DNA of 64,000 bases from contig CAKMRJ010005634.1 of the NCBI GenBank assembly GCA_928212115.1, positions 121,640,464 to 121,704,463 of the forward strand. Reading direction: 5' to 3'. The notes under the pieces are model-generated. The model worked only from the letters and a program-made list of their open reading frames with translations, did not search any database and was not told the DNA's origin. Source of the stretch: Lactuca virosa (lineage: Eukaryota > Streptophyta > Magnoliopsida > Asterales > Asteraceae). This document shows, one piece after another, positions 1 through 10,893 of this stretch; within the stretch, counting starts at the first letter, position 1; every line of letters begins with the position of its first letter. The translations under genes and the position numbers were made by a program.

Positions 1-1309
1 GGGAGTGATGTAGTGTTGCCAACAGTCTAAAACTTACCTAAGTACCAGAAGAATTCTAGAACCAAACATAAAGACTAAAATACTACGGAGTATTTTAGGA
101 TGCTATAACAAGAAAACTAAAAACTTGTCAAGTTCTTGTATCTAGAAGTCCAAGAATCAAACTCATAACTAAAATAACATGGAGGTATGTTACATACCTT
201 TGGGGAAATGTAAAAAGATCTTTTCTGATAAGTCTATAATTACTAAGTGGATACGTTAAGGTATATATAGCCGAGCCGAGATTTTATAGACTTAGAATAT
301 GTGATTTTCACTCTACTTCCTTTTCCTTGTTTGGATGTGGTTTTAGAGTAGGATTACTTATTCAAAGGTCTATTTGATCTGAATTATATATAATCGGTAC
401 ACACCATGTAATTAGAAGAAGGACCAGAAAGAATCACCTTTGTAAAAATTCAAATTTTCTCATAGATTCTTTAGACATTCCCATTCTCGTATAAAACCCG
501 TTAGATAAACATAGTTACTCCAGCAATCAATAGAAGAGTCAAGGAGGATCCAACAGAATTTCATTAGGAGAATCCCAAGAAAGAAACATATGAAAAGTAA
601 ACAAAACTATAGAAATCATTTAGTGCCTTACCCTATTAAGGACACCAATGAGAGATTCGCATGAACTTCCGAGATTCAAAATCTTCATTACGAAAGTAAT
701 GAGGATCAGTGTCAGAATCGGAAGTAAGACAGCTCGGGAATTCAATATACCTACAGAGGAGAAGGACACCCTATAGATACCAGGAGGAAACAAATCATTA
801 CCACCCAGAATAGAAAGAGAACAAAGGAAAACCACGCATGATTCATGTGAAGTGTTTGAGCGCCTTTTCATCTAAGTAATAACTAGTAAATCGATTCAAC
901 CTAGTGAGTTAGTGATTTCATTACTCACATTAGGTTTTGAGCTTATCCTCTTTTCCTGTCACGACTAATAACAATAAATCAGATCACGAATCTTAATTGA
1001 TAGTGATTACTTCTCAAATTCATAAGTCTATTTTATGTAGACACTGTTATGAATTATTTTCGAATATTTCCAAAATTGGGAAACGATATCCACCAAACGA
1101 AGGTAACTTAGTTCGGATGATACTCGGTTCATAACCATTCTAGAAACTTAATTCTGTTCCTTACCAGGACTGCATCATAGGGATGCAGGTCGAATCATTG
1201 AGAACAATATAACAAAACGAAAGATTAATACATAGATACAAATGGTTAGAATACATCTAGAGACACGATAGTCGCTCACGAGCTCATTTTCTTATCATGT
1301 AACAGAATC
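1..1309. other. Decayed retroelement sequence without a gene
   Basis: No coding region can be supported here; reading frames are short and resemble nothing I recognise. The stretch probably belongs to the same decayed gypsy element as the gag and pol remnants that follow. Positions about 235-430 hold one copy of a dispersed module (core TTCCTTGTTTGG) found five times in the first 7.4 kb, including twice inside the LTR at 4118-7716. No LTR end or primer-binding site was found, so the 5' LTR of this element lies outside the window or is lost. Confidence 0.5.
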
Positions 1310-1905
1310 ATGCCTCCAAAGAAATGTAACCAACCCACCAGCGAAACACCAATCCTTCAGATAGATGCGGCTACGTTTCAAGCTGCGGTCACAGCAGTTG
1401 TAGCAGCTGTCATGGCACACCTTAATGCTAACAATGCAAATGTTAGTAGTAATGTTATCGGTAACCCGATCGTGGTGATGGCCAAGTACAGCAACGAGCA
1501 CCTACTTGTAAGGACACCTTGAACCTTAAGCCTAATATCTTGAAACGAAAGTTCGAGAACAAGGAAGGGAGTTGTTCAACTCAAGAACCTAACAGAGGGC
1601 AACGAACTGGGGCAGTCAATACCCCCATCAGCCCTGTTATTCTAGCACCGACCAAGCCGTATTTAGGAAACCTCCCACACTGCAGCAAGTGCAACTACCA
1701 TCATCATGGAGTTTGCCGAGAGCTGCATTGCAATAGATGCAACATGAAGGGGCCATACCGCCCGCATCTGTAGAACTCCGGTTGAGTTCATCACTTCAAC
1801 TGCCAATGTTGGAACCATTCCCATATGTCACCTTTGGGTGAAATAGGACATTACAAGAGGGACTGTCCAACAGAGAAGAACGACGGGGGGAGCAGGAGGA
1901 TTTGA
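1310..1905 (+). pseudogene. Ty3/gypsy gag remnant
   Basis: The reading begins with Met-Pro-Pro-Lys-Lys and an Ala-rich helical stretch, as is usual for Tekay/chromovirus gag proteins in plants. It breaks after about 70 codons, is much shortened, and resumes at 1519. A Cys/His cluster of the gag type (CSKCN...HHHG.C then CNRCNMKG) lies at about 1680-1755. Right after it the frame is lost; reading on in another frame gives the expected HTARICRTPVEF and a further Cys. Most of the capsid part is deleted. Gag packages element RNA into virus-like particles; this copy cannot make a full product. Family identity is fairly sure, the precise lineage less so. Confidence 0.7.
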
Positions 1906-3021
1906 CCCAATACATGGGAAAGCATCAAAGAACCCTGCTATATTTTGGTACGCTTCCAAACCCCGATAATTATCTATAATTATGATTACTCTCTCGTTCA
2001 AATTAAATCACAACATTATATAAAATTTGAAACCCTAACAGGTAAGCTATGATGACTTAGTGTATACATAAGGGTCATTTATAATTAAGATTTGTAGACT
2101 TAGAGTGAGTAATCCCGCCTCATTTCCTGTTCCTTGTTTGGTTATGGATTTAGGGCAGTGTTACTCAGTCAAAGGTCTTACCAATCTTAATTATACATGA
2201 CTTGTATACACCAAGCGATATAGAGAGACCTAGTAAGGATCGTTTCATGAAAGTTCATAATTTCAAATTATCAGAACCCTCGTATTGGTAGTACCCGCCA
2301 ATTTCGAATCAAAAAGGGGTTTGTAGTGATAATAACATAATAAAACCAGAAGCGCTGAAAACTTAGGTACATAGGATATCATCCTAGTAATCATTCCTCC
2401 CAGAACGACTTAATATCTATTCGTCGAGAAAATTCTGACATCCTCATTCGACATGGTTTGGCCTGGCCCTTACCATGTGAAAATTCTTATGCTGTATAAG
2501 AGAACTTTTTCCTTATCAGCGCGTAAGATGAAATTCTTTCAATCCATAACACAAAACCCTTAGGTTGTCTCTCGTTTCAAAACTTCAGAAGTACCCATGC
2601 GAAGGTACCCCGCCATTCTAGCCTACTCAGTAGACAGGAAACTTCAAACGAAAAGCACCGAAGTAGTCTTAGAAGTCAGTAACTACCGAAGTACCTCAAT
2701 AGATCTCATAGGAAAATCATTGTACCGCAGGTCAAGTTCAAGAATAGAGACTAAGAACTCATTAAGTTAATCTATCGCTGCTAAGTGTATACACGAGAGT
2801 GGTATATAAGTTAGACTTAACAAGATTAAGGATGTGTGATTCCGCCCTATCTCCTGTTCCTTGTTTGGTTGTGGACCTGGGGCAGAGTCACCCATCCGAA
2901 CGTTTTGTGAAATCTAAATTATATACGACTTGTATACACGTGGTGATGGTGGATGAGCCAAGTATGAGTCTGATCATGAACTTCGGAGCAAAAGCCAGCA
3001 TCATGTATTCTACCAGGTGGA
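1906..3021. other. Non-coding part of the decayed gypsy element with two repeated modules
   Basis: No protease or reverse transcriptase is recognisable between the gag and RNase H remnants. Two copies of the TTCCTTGTTTGG module lie at about 2055-2240 and 2780-2960. Each is followed by a block ending near CTTGTATACAC. They are more like each other, and like the copy at 7140-7330, than like the copy at 5670-5790. The spacing suggests LTR-derived sequence copied or inserted into the internal region, but a shared regulatory repeat is also possible. Confidence 0.4.
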
Positions 3022-4100
3022 ATTCAACATGAGACCACGACAGTGGGTCGAGCTACTAAATGACTACGAATTGAAATTCGTTATCATCTCGACAAAGCCA
3101 ATATAGTAGCTGACACCCTAAGTCGGAAAGAGTACCCAGGTCATAGTGCCAATCATGGACTATGATAACCCTTTCAAATCTCTCCACACAAAGTAAGGAG
3201 GCTCAACAGGAAGCCTTGAAACCTGAAAATGTGGCAAGTAGAGAAGATAACTAGAACGTGTGAGTGCACGGTATGCCAATATCTGTTATCTCACTGAGAT
3301 AATAGAATCATCTCCCAGTTCAGGCCGTCACTCAAAAATCTCTAGGAACCAGAGTAGTCATGATTCTATGGGATCGACTATGGTAAAGAATGGGATACCC
3401 ATTTACCAATTAGTCGAGTCCTTTATCACACTAGCATTCAGTTGCTCCATTCGAAACCTTCTGCGGTCATAAGTGCAGATCCTATCTGCACTGGACTAAA
3501 TTAGGTAATACGCAACTAGCTAGAGATCTAATTTCCACACAGCACCCTCGCTGATCTGGAATTCATCCGAGAAACTACCAAAAACAAAATACGAATCAGG
3601 AAGCGACATAAAGCTTCCAGAGTTAATCAGAGAAGCTACGGCTTCGATAAAAGAAAACCCTTGGAATTCCAGGATTGATGACCTTGTCATATGAAGGTCT
3701 CACCCGGAAGGACAAGATGCGCTTGAGAAAGAGCGTGGAATACAAAATTCAAGGTACATAGGACCATTGAGATTCTTACCAGAATCGGTCTTGTACTTAA
3801 AACTTAAACACCACAAAAACTTAATAATTTCATCCCATCTTTCACATATCTAATCTAAAGAGGTGTCTATCCGATAAAACACTTGTTATTTCACTCAATG
3901 AAATCAAGTTAAATAAAAGTCTACACTCTGTAGTAGAACCAATGAAAACCATGGATAGGGAAATCTAAAGAACCACGCTAAGTCTCATCCCGTTAGTGAA
4001 GGTTCGTGGATTACAAACCAGGACCTGAATTCACTTGGGAAAGGAAAGATTAGACCTAGTCCATGAGTATCACTTTAGACTTAATTTCGGGACGAAATTC
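3022..4100 (+). pseudogene. Ty3/gypsy pol remnant: RNase H end, integrase C-terminus and chromodomain-like tail
   Basis: At about 3022-3140 the sequence reads as the end of RNase H and the tether (LNDYE, then a degenerate HPGKANVVADALSRKE with one frame break). At 3190-3240 EAQQEALKPENV follows, typical of the RNase H-integrase linker. At about 3550-3730 comes the integrase C-terminal part (ETT..KIRIR, then RKPLEFQ, then KVSP). At 3760-4060 follow IEILTRIG and VEPMKTMDREI and a chromodomain-like tail, ending just before the polypurine tract. The integrase core is essentially absent, and frameshifts and stops occur throughout. The order and the wording of these motifs point to the Tekay chromovirus lineage. 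The copy is non-functional. Confidence 0.7.
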
Positions 4101-4104
4101 CCTC

Positions 4105-4117
4105 TAACGGGGGATAA
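4105..4117 (+). promoter_or_regulatory. Polypurine tract of the gypsy element
   Basis: TAACGGGGGATAA lies directly before the first base of the LTR (TGTGACACC). This is where second-strand DNA synthesis is primed, and it fixes the LTR start at 4118. It also shows that this LTR is the 3' LTR of a plus-strand element. Confidence 0.75.
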
Positions 4118-5130
4118 TGTGACACCAGTCAAATTTTGGTCAAAAATAAATTGATCAATAATCATAATTGGATGAACCAAGTGGTAGAGTTTGTAACAAG
4201 GTTTCCAAAAATATAAAGAACACTGAAATCCGAGTTATAACGAACGAAAGTTATGACCAATCGAAAATCCGCGATAAAACCGGCAAAACACTATTCAAGT
4301 GTAAAAACGAATTTTCGATAAAAGGCTTTTTAGCCTTAACAATCTAAATGAAAGTTGTAGTAGAATATGTTAAACCGAGAACGTTCATAAAAGAACGTAA
4401 AAATCTGACTTCGTATGAGGAAGTTATGATTTTTCGAAGTTTCGGTTTAGCAGTAGACAGCTAAAAATTCGAAATATAAATCGATCGATATTTAGCCGAC
4501 GCAACTTAAACGAGAATCGAAGGTCTCGTCAAAAGTAGCACAACGGTAAAAAGACAGACGAAAACGGACGTCGGATGAAGAAGTTATGAATTTTTAACGG
4601 ATTTCCTGTCCCGGTCTGTTTAAAAATAGTAATATTAAAAATAAAGTCAAAATCAGCCGACGAAGTCTAAACGAAAGTCGTCGTATTGAGTATGATTTAC
4701 CTACGTGCATATGAAGAACGCCAAAAACGGAGCTCGTATGCGAAAGTTATGATTTTCGCAAGTTTTTGGCACAAAAATCAAGAAAATGTTGAAAACCGGG
4801 AAATTTCGCTGAGTCATCTTCGGACACGTCATCCCTCGCATGCGAGGCCTCCACGTGTCTCTTCTGGTTGGACCGAGCTCGCGTGTGGCCTTCTGATTGA
4901 CCAACTCCGCAGTCCACTAAGCTTCGGACACCCTTGCAGGAGACACACCGCACACCTCCTGGGATGCTCCTCGGACCCTCGTGCCCTCCTCCTATTGACC
5001 GAAGCCTGGTCCAATCGAGCTGCCAGTTGTGAGCCATCCGTCCGAACCGAAGCCACATTCCGACGACCACCACTTCGCCACCTGTCCGAGGCAGTGCTCA
5101 TTCTCCTTACTCCGGATCCGAGGCTGCGGC

Positions 5131-5140
5131 CTATATAAAG
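5131..5140 (+). promoter_or_regulatory. TATA box of the gypsy LTR
   Basis: CTATATAAAG lies about 1 kb into the LTR, after a GC-rich segment (4800-5120) and before the leader. This is the usual place of a Tekay-type promoter. No palindrome array like those of the other LTRs was seen immediately upstream. Confidence 0.5.
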
Positions 5141-5780
5141 CATGAGGAGCCTTCTGGATTTTAGGGCATTTTTCACCCAAAATTTTCCCCTTTTTCACAT
5201 TTTACCCGTAAACTTCTCACGACCCCCAAGGCCCCGTTATCGTGTCTAAAGCCCGAAGCAAGCCCCGGAGCCCCGGAATTCTCGAGAAGTCATCTTCTCT
5301 CCTGTCGAAACTCTGCCCGATTTGAGCCGGTTTTCGTCAAACAAACTCTTTTCAGGGAAACGAAACGCTGCCCGAATCACCGCTTATCAAAGTGAGTTCA
5401 TACCCCTATAATTTACATTTAAATTGTTTTTAAATGCTTTTTAGGGGGGGGGGGGGGAATACAAGTTTAACACAATAAAAATTGTGTTAATAATGTATGT
5501 GATAAAAATCACACAAAGGTTTCGTATATTTTTAAGAATTACCAAATACTTCAAAATGACTTAAAGCCAATTAAATCTTTAAAGTCATGTAAACTCCGTT
5601 AAATTCTTTGAAAATGTTTTATAAACTATTTCAAATTATAATTGCCAAAATCATGTTTATATATGTATAAAATATATAATAAGATTTGAAGGACTTAGGA
5701 CTAATGAATTATCTTAATTCATTTCCTTGTTTGGATGTGGAATTAAGGTGGTGTTATTGTCCGAATGTCGTTTCCTTCTT

Positions 5781-5786
5781 AATATA

Positions 5787-5821
<35 letters not shown>

Positions 5822-5886
5822 ATATATCTATATATATATATATCTATAATATATATATATATATATATATATTATACATATATGAG
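5781..5886. repeat. (TA)n microsatellite in LTR
   Basis: About 100 bp of nearly pure TA with two short interruptions, inside the gypsy LTR and following one copy of the TTCCTTGTTTGG module. Open frames through it are low-complexity artefacts. Confidence 0.9.
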
Positions 5887-6138
5887 TATAAAAGGTTACT
5901 CCTTTTGGTATCATTACCTTTGTATCAGGTTGAGCAAAGGTGTTCATCCATGAGAAACCATGCTAATCAGATAGAACATATAAATTATAATAGGTATAAT
6001 TTATGATTCAAAACTAAATATACAAGTATGATTCACGACTGTATACTTTCCAAGGAAATTACCAAAATACATTCAACAATACCAAAATATGTATAATACC
6101 TTTAATATACGAACAACATATTAAAGAAGTAAAGATAC

Positions 6139-6430
6139 ATCATACCGGGTTTGCATTAGCAAAGGTACTATACAGAGTACCAGAGTTAGCAAACACGAGG
6201 TAGTAATACATCATTCGGGTTTGCATTAGCAATGGTACTATACAGAGTACCAGAGTTAGCAAACATGAGGTAATAATACATCATTCTGGGTTTGCATTAG
6301 CAAAGGTACTATATAGAGTACCAGAGTTAGCAAACACGAGGTAATAATACACCATACCGGGTTTGCATTAACCAAGGGTACGATACAAAGTACCAGAGTT
6401 AGCATTCACAGGGTAATAATAATACATCGT
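6139..6430 (+). repeat. 71-bp minisatellite, four copies, with internal palindrome
   Basis: Four head-to-tail units of about 71 bp, each running GGGTTTGCATTAGCAAAGG - ACTATACAGAGTACC - AGAGTTAGCAAAC and ending in GAGGTAATAATA. The first three are nearly identical and the fourth is diverged. Each unit contains the inverted pair GGTACT...AGTACC and an outer GTTTGC...GCAAAC, so the RNA could form a hairpin per unit. It lies about 1 kb downstream of the TATA box, in the transcribed leader. Confidence 0.85.
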
Positions 6431-6942
6431 AAATCTCATTGAAACAATAAATTTGTGAGACCCTTCACGGTGTACTTATCTAAGTACGACCTTTTAAGTC
6501 CTGAACTATTAGCTAGAATCTCTTGTAGGGAGAGCGTGAATTTGTGTATAGATCTATATGGGACTGACAATCCCGCACCTCTATTGTTCGCTACAGTTTG
6601 GCCGGCAGGCCTAGGTTGTCAAATATCATTCCATTCTGACGCCTGAAGAACATCGCCGCAGGCATATCCGTCATATTAGTATGGTTAATAGGACTCACAT
6701 GGATAAGACAACGAGTGAATTACAAAGTAATATACTTCTTTTAACAGTAAGAAAAGTTAATTACATCCCGACCAAGTGTACCTTCTGTAGTTTTTACTTA
6801 CAGTAAAAGCTACGTATCATGAAATTGAGTATTGTACTTCTAGTTTTGAACATTTAAAACCACAAGGCAGTATTATGGATAATACAAATTATTTTACAGG
6901 ATAATACTAAGGTTTTTACTATAGAACAGATATAACTAAGAA

Positions 6943-7060
6943 CACTTTTACAAATGAAACGGTTTATGGGATTAAACCACTTTTACAAATGAAACGGTTT
7001 ATGGGATTAAACCACTTATACAAAGGAAACGGTTTATGGGATTAAACCACCTATCAAATG
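6943..7060 (+). repeat. 35-bp tandem repeat, three copies
   Basis: Three consecutive units built on ACAAATGAAACGGTTTATGG followed by GATTAAACCACTT. The first two are identical. The GGTTTATGGGATTAAACC part is an imperfect inverted repeat. Located in the downstream half of the gypsy LTR. Confidence 0.85.
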
Positions 7061-7716
7061 AAACTTAGTCATTCAATCTTTGTAAACTAGTATACCATAA
7101 AAGACCTTTAGTGGTTAATTCTATAATTCCTTAGTTATTACATCATAGTTATACATAAGTAATATCTGATTGACAGTGAAATGTGTGACTTCCGCCTTAC
7201 TTCCTGTTCCTTGTTTGGTTGTGGGCTTAGGGCAGATACACCCATTTAACTGTCCATTCGATATTGGGTTATATATAATCAGTATAAACTAAGTAATTGC
7301 AGAGGGAAACTATTGAGGTTATCAGTTAATCACCTCAGGAAATATAGGATTTCCTGGAGAACCAGTGAACTTATCCAAAGAACTTAGGGTATACTTAACA
7401 GAACTAAAATACTTATGAACTCACCAGCTTAAATGCTGATCTACTCTTTTCAAATAACTTGTATTCTCAGGAATCTAGTAGACAGGTACACTCCCGAAGC
7501 TTTTGAGAAGACTACCTAGTACCGTACCGCGACTCTTGTCTTCTACTGTACCTACTTTGGTGTTTGAATATGTAATTTTTAAACACTTATGTAAAACTTA
7601 TACTTATTAATGCAATGGTTGTTTGTAATTTGATTACTATATTGCATGTGTTGTGATACTTACCTAAAGTCCTCCGTCCCCGAATGTTTCCGCCGTTCTG
7701 ATTTGGGGGTGTGACA

Positions 7717-10260
7717 GTATACTTCAGCTAAAGCTTTGTGGGAAGCCTTGATTGAGGTGTATGAAGGAAATGAAGACATGAAGGAATGCCGCCAGGATAT
7801 GTTGCGACAGAAATCAACATGTTTTAACTACATTCCCGGAGAAACCCTGGAGGCACAGCTGCAGCGATTCACAACTCTCACTACTGATATGAACATATCT
7901 GGGATCTTCTTGACCAAGTCCGAGATAAATAAAAAGCTACTGAATGCTCTTCCAAAGTCATGGGACATGAATGTAGCTGTTATTAAGAAGACCAAGGATC
8001 TGAATCGCCTCACTCTTGCTGAAACAATGGCGATCATCAAAGCTTGTGATATTGATAATAAACAGCGAGAGATTAACCATGTGAACTCGTATTCGACTGC
8101 AAATCTTGGAATTTCTTCTAACAATGCCCTTTCATCAATAACTTCTTCCTCAGGTCAAGCATTTACTGTTCAACAACCTCAGATTCAAAGCCAGTCGTTT
8201 GTCACTCCACAAGCTGTTCCATCCTCCAATGTGCCAGTTGTAGCCTATTCCTCAAACACAAAGGAAAGTGATGAAAATCTTGCTCTCGCCACAGGACTTG
8301 GTACGGCTATAATGCTTTTGTAGCTGGAGAGCTTCCACCTCAGTTGTCATTTGCTGATCTGGATCAGATTCATCCAGAAGATGTGGAAGAGATGGATATT
8401 ACGTGGCAAATTGCTATGGCAATATTCAGAGCAAAGCAGTTTGCTTAAAAGACAGGGAAGAATAACTGGGGGATGAATGCTGATAAGAAGGTAGGGTTCA
8501 ACAAGGGGAAGCTGCGATGTTTCAACTGTCATGAGCCAGGTCATTTTGCTCGTGAGTGCCCGAAACCGGATCGAAGGTTGAACAATGACAAGACGATGGT
8601 TGCGGTGGGAAACAATCGTGGAGGTGATGCGGTCAACGGTGAGACTGCTATGGTTGCTCAGTCATTTGACTGGGAGGACCAGATTCAGGCTCTGAATATT
8701 TCAAGACCTGAAAATGCTCACCTAGTCCAAATCAATGATGCTGCTCTCATGGAGAATGTTGCAGCTGATCCTGAAGAAAAGATGATGGAGCTGCAGTTTG
8801 CACTGATGGTATCTACTACTTCCGAACCCAAGAAAAGTGAGGTAAGTTTACCTTCTTGTTCTCAGGCATGTATTGATTATGTTAAAATTCTTCGTGACGA
8901 AATAGAATCATTACGTAGAGTAGAGAAGTAGAGATCTTAGATATGAGGGCTATCAACTTAGAAAAGGAAAAAAAACCCCTAAAGGCCCAGTTAGAAACAA
9001 AAATAAAGGACTTTAGGAGACTTCAGGAAGACTACAGTATCAAATGTGTACATTATGTTTATATCAAGAGACAGAATGCTGAGTTACTTACTGAGCTTGA
9101 TACATTAAAAGGGCAAGTTGAAACTGCAAATTTTGATTTTAAAAGGTTTGATGTATCAAGCGAGGTGGTTGCCAACATGATTGACCATTGCCTGCAGTTC
9201 AAACGAAACCAGCAAAAGGGTTTAGGATACAAAAATGTACCTCCTCCTTTTAATCATACATATCAGTATCACCCTTTGTCTAAAGAGGAGATTGCCAACG
9301 AACCTTCAATGGTGTATGACAAGCCATCTGGTTTTGTTTTAGGAGGATTTATTAATGTTGAAAGTACTAACCTTTCTACTTCCCCTGCAGATCAATCCTT
9401 AGATCAGTCAAAGCACGAAGTTGAAGAATCTGTTTCTGATAACAAAACTGAGTCTGAACCTGATGTTTTTGTTTCCATTGAAAAACTTTTTGTTTCTGAT
9501 GTTATTAATGACAATGTTTTTTGTGATACTTCCGCATCTGCTTCTGTTGAATTAAACTTTTTTGAAGTGTTTGATGAATTATTTGATAATCCTGATGTTT
9601 GTGATGCTTCTAATGAAAACACACCAATTCCACAGGTCACACCATCTGATGCACCCTCACTCATCTCACAACCTGTTTCTAACACATGTTCTTGTGGGAA
9701 AAGTAAGGGTGTCAGTAAAGAAAATAAATCTGAGACGGGCAGTACTAGTTTTAATAATAATAATCAGATTTGTTTTAATTATGGTATTGGTGGTCATATA
9801 GCTAGGAATTGTCAAAATAGGATTTTTGTGCATTATATGTCACCAAGAGGGGAGAACGAATCTAGAGGAAGGTCTTTAACTAGAAAGTCCTCAAGAACTC
9901 GTTCTCGGGATGATGATTGGAAGGATGATCGAAGTAGAAAAAAGGGTGGTTTTCAAAAGAATAAAAAGGTTTTTCATAACAAAGTCTCAAACAGTTTGCC
10001 AAAACCGAACAAGGCTCCGCCAAGATCGGTTTCGTCAAAGAGCAATTATGGATCTTCAACCACTTCTGGTAGAACTTCCAGATGCTCAATGTGAACTAAT
10101 AAGAAACATATTTCAAAACCACCTGTGACTGTTAGAAAACCTAAATATCATTGGATGCCCAAATTAACTTCCAATCAATCATCAGCATCCTCTGAAAAGA
10201 TTAGAAATGATAATTCAGAATTGAAGGCTTTGAAAGATCAATCAGAGAGAAAGTGAAGAG
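7717..10260 (+). pseudogene. Copia gag (element 1), interrupted by the gypsy insertion
   Basis: The frame opens at the gypsy junction with YTSAKALWEALIEVYEGNED, the middle of a Retrotran_gag_2 (UBN2) domain; the N-terminus must lie beyond the gypsy element. UBN2 runs to about 8100. A frameshift follows near 8305, and a stop at 8446. A good CCHC knuckle (CFNCHEPGHFAREC) is at 8520-8561. Then comes a long coiled coil (8940-9190), a block shared with the second copia (FDVSSEVVANMI, GLGYKNVPPPFNHTY), an acidic Ser/Thr-rich tail, and a second knuckle at 9772-9815. In that knuckle the second cysteine is tyrosine (CFNYGIGGHIARNC), so zinc binding is doubtful. A basic region ends the protein. The two-knuckle layout with a long spacer suits a SIRE-like lineage. 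Several breaks make it a pseudogene. Confidence 0.75.
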
Positions 10261-10299
10261 GCAACCCAGGACAGTGATGACCTGGGTTCCCAAATCTAA

Positions 10300-10893
10300 A
10301 TGATCCCGCTCATTTTGCAGGGACAGTTGCATAGGAATGTCGTCAGACCTTGGTACGTCGACATCGGCTGCTCCCAACATATGACAGGAGACATCTCCCA
10401 ACTGAGCGACATTCAATCTTTTAATGGGGGATATGTTTCCTTTGCGGGCGGAGAAGGTGGCAAGATCACTCAGAGAGGAACCATAACGAATGGAGTGCTG
10501 AGTTTTGAGAACGTCAACTTTGCTCCCAAGCTAAAACACAGTTTGTTGAGTGTGTCTCAGATTTGTGACAAAGGTTATTCTACACATTTCACCGACAAAG
10601 AGTGCATGATTCTCAAGCCAGGCATTATCATCCCAGAAGAGTGGATTCTTGTCAAATCAAAGCGGGATGGAAATGCGTATATTATTGATATGAACAGCAA
10701 CATTCCTGAACAAGTCACTTGCCTCTTTTCGAAAGTCTGAGAACAGAACGCAATGCTGTGGCACCGAAGACTCGGTCATGCTAACGCTAATAACCTAAAT
10801 CGTCTTGCAAAGAATGAGATGGTCCGAGGCTTACCTGTCAGAGAGTTTATCACTTTTGAGAAGTGCGTGTCATGTGCCCAGGGAAAACACCAC
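10300..10893 (+). pseudogene. Copia protease and GAG-pre-integrase remnant (element 1)
   Basis: RPWYVDIGCSQHMTGD at about 10345-10390 is the aspartic protease active site of copia elements. The usual Asp-Ser-Gly is Asp-Ile-Gly here, which should kill or strongly impair the enzyme. The domain continues in frame (SQLSDI, YVSFAGGEGGK, NVNFAPKLKHSLLSVSQIC) to a stop at 10740. After the stop, AMLWHRRLGHANANNLNRLA and CVSCAQGKHH form the GAG-pre-integrase zinc module. There the similarity to pol ends abruptly at about 10893. The integrase core, reverse transcriptase and RNase H, normally 3 kb or more, are absent. Confidence 0.75.

Larger units (their letters stand above)
4118..7716 (+). mobile_element. 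3' LTR of a Ty3/gypsy element (3.6 kb)
   Basis: The LTR opens with TGTGACACC directly after a polypurine tract and closes with GGGGGTGTGACA. It is long (3599 bp). A TATA-like CTATATAAAG lies at 5131. The upstream part (4240-4760) holds several diverged copies of a block around GAAGTTATGA. The downstream part holds a TA microsatellite, a 71-bp minisatellite and a 35-bp triple repeat. Near the end, ATACTTATGAACTCACCAG and AACTTGTATTCTCAGG also occur in the solo LTR at 41644-52648, so the two are related families. The base after the LTR, 7717, resumes an interrupted copia gag. GTATA (7717-7721) is therefore the expected target duplication; its partner would lie left of the window. Confidence 0.8.

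Noticed and set aside
4701..5198. Several overlapping open frames on both strands in a GC-rich stretch
   Set aside because: They lie in the promoter part of a gypsy LTR, overlap on both strands, resemble nothing, and are explained by local base composition.
5443..5456. Run of 14 G, possible quadruplex
   Set aside because: A single homopolymer run, length-unstable and prone to sequencing error, with no context to support a role.
6139..6430. Regular repeat-spacer look, CRISPR-like
   Set aside because: Units are continuous tandem copies without unique spacers, in plant nuclear DNA; it is a minisatellite.
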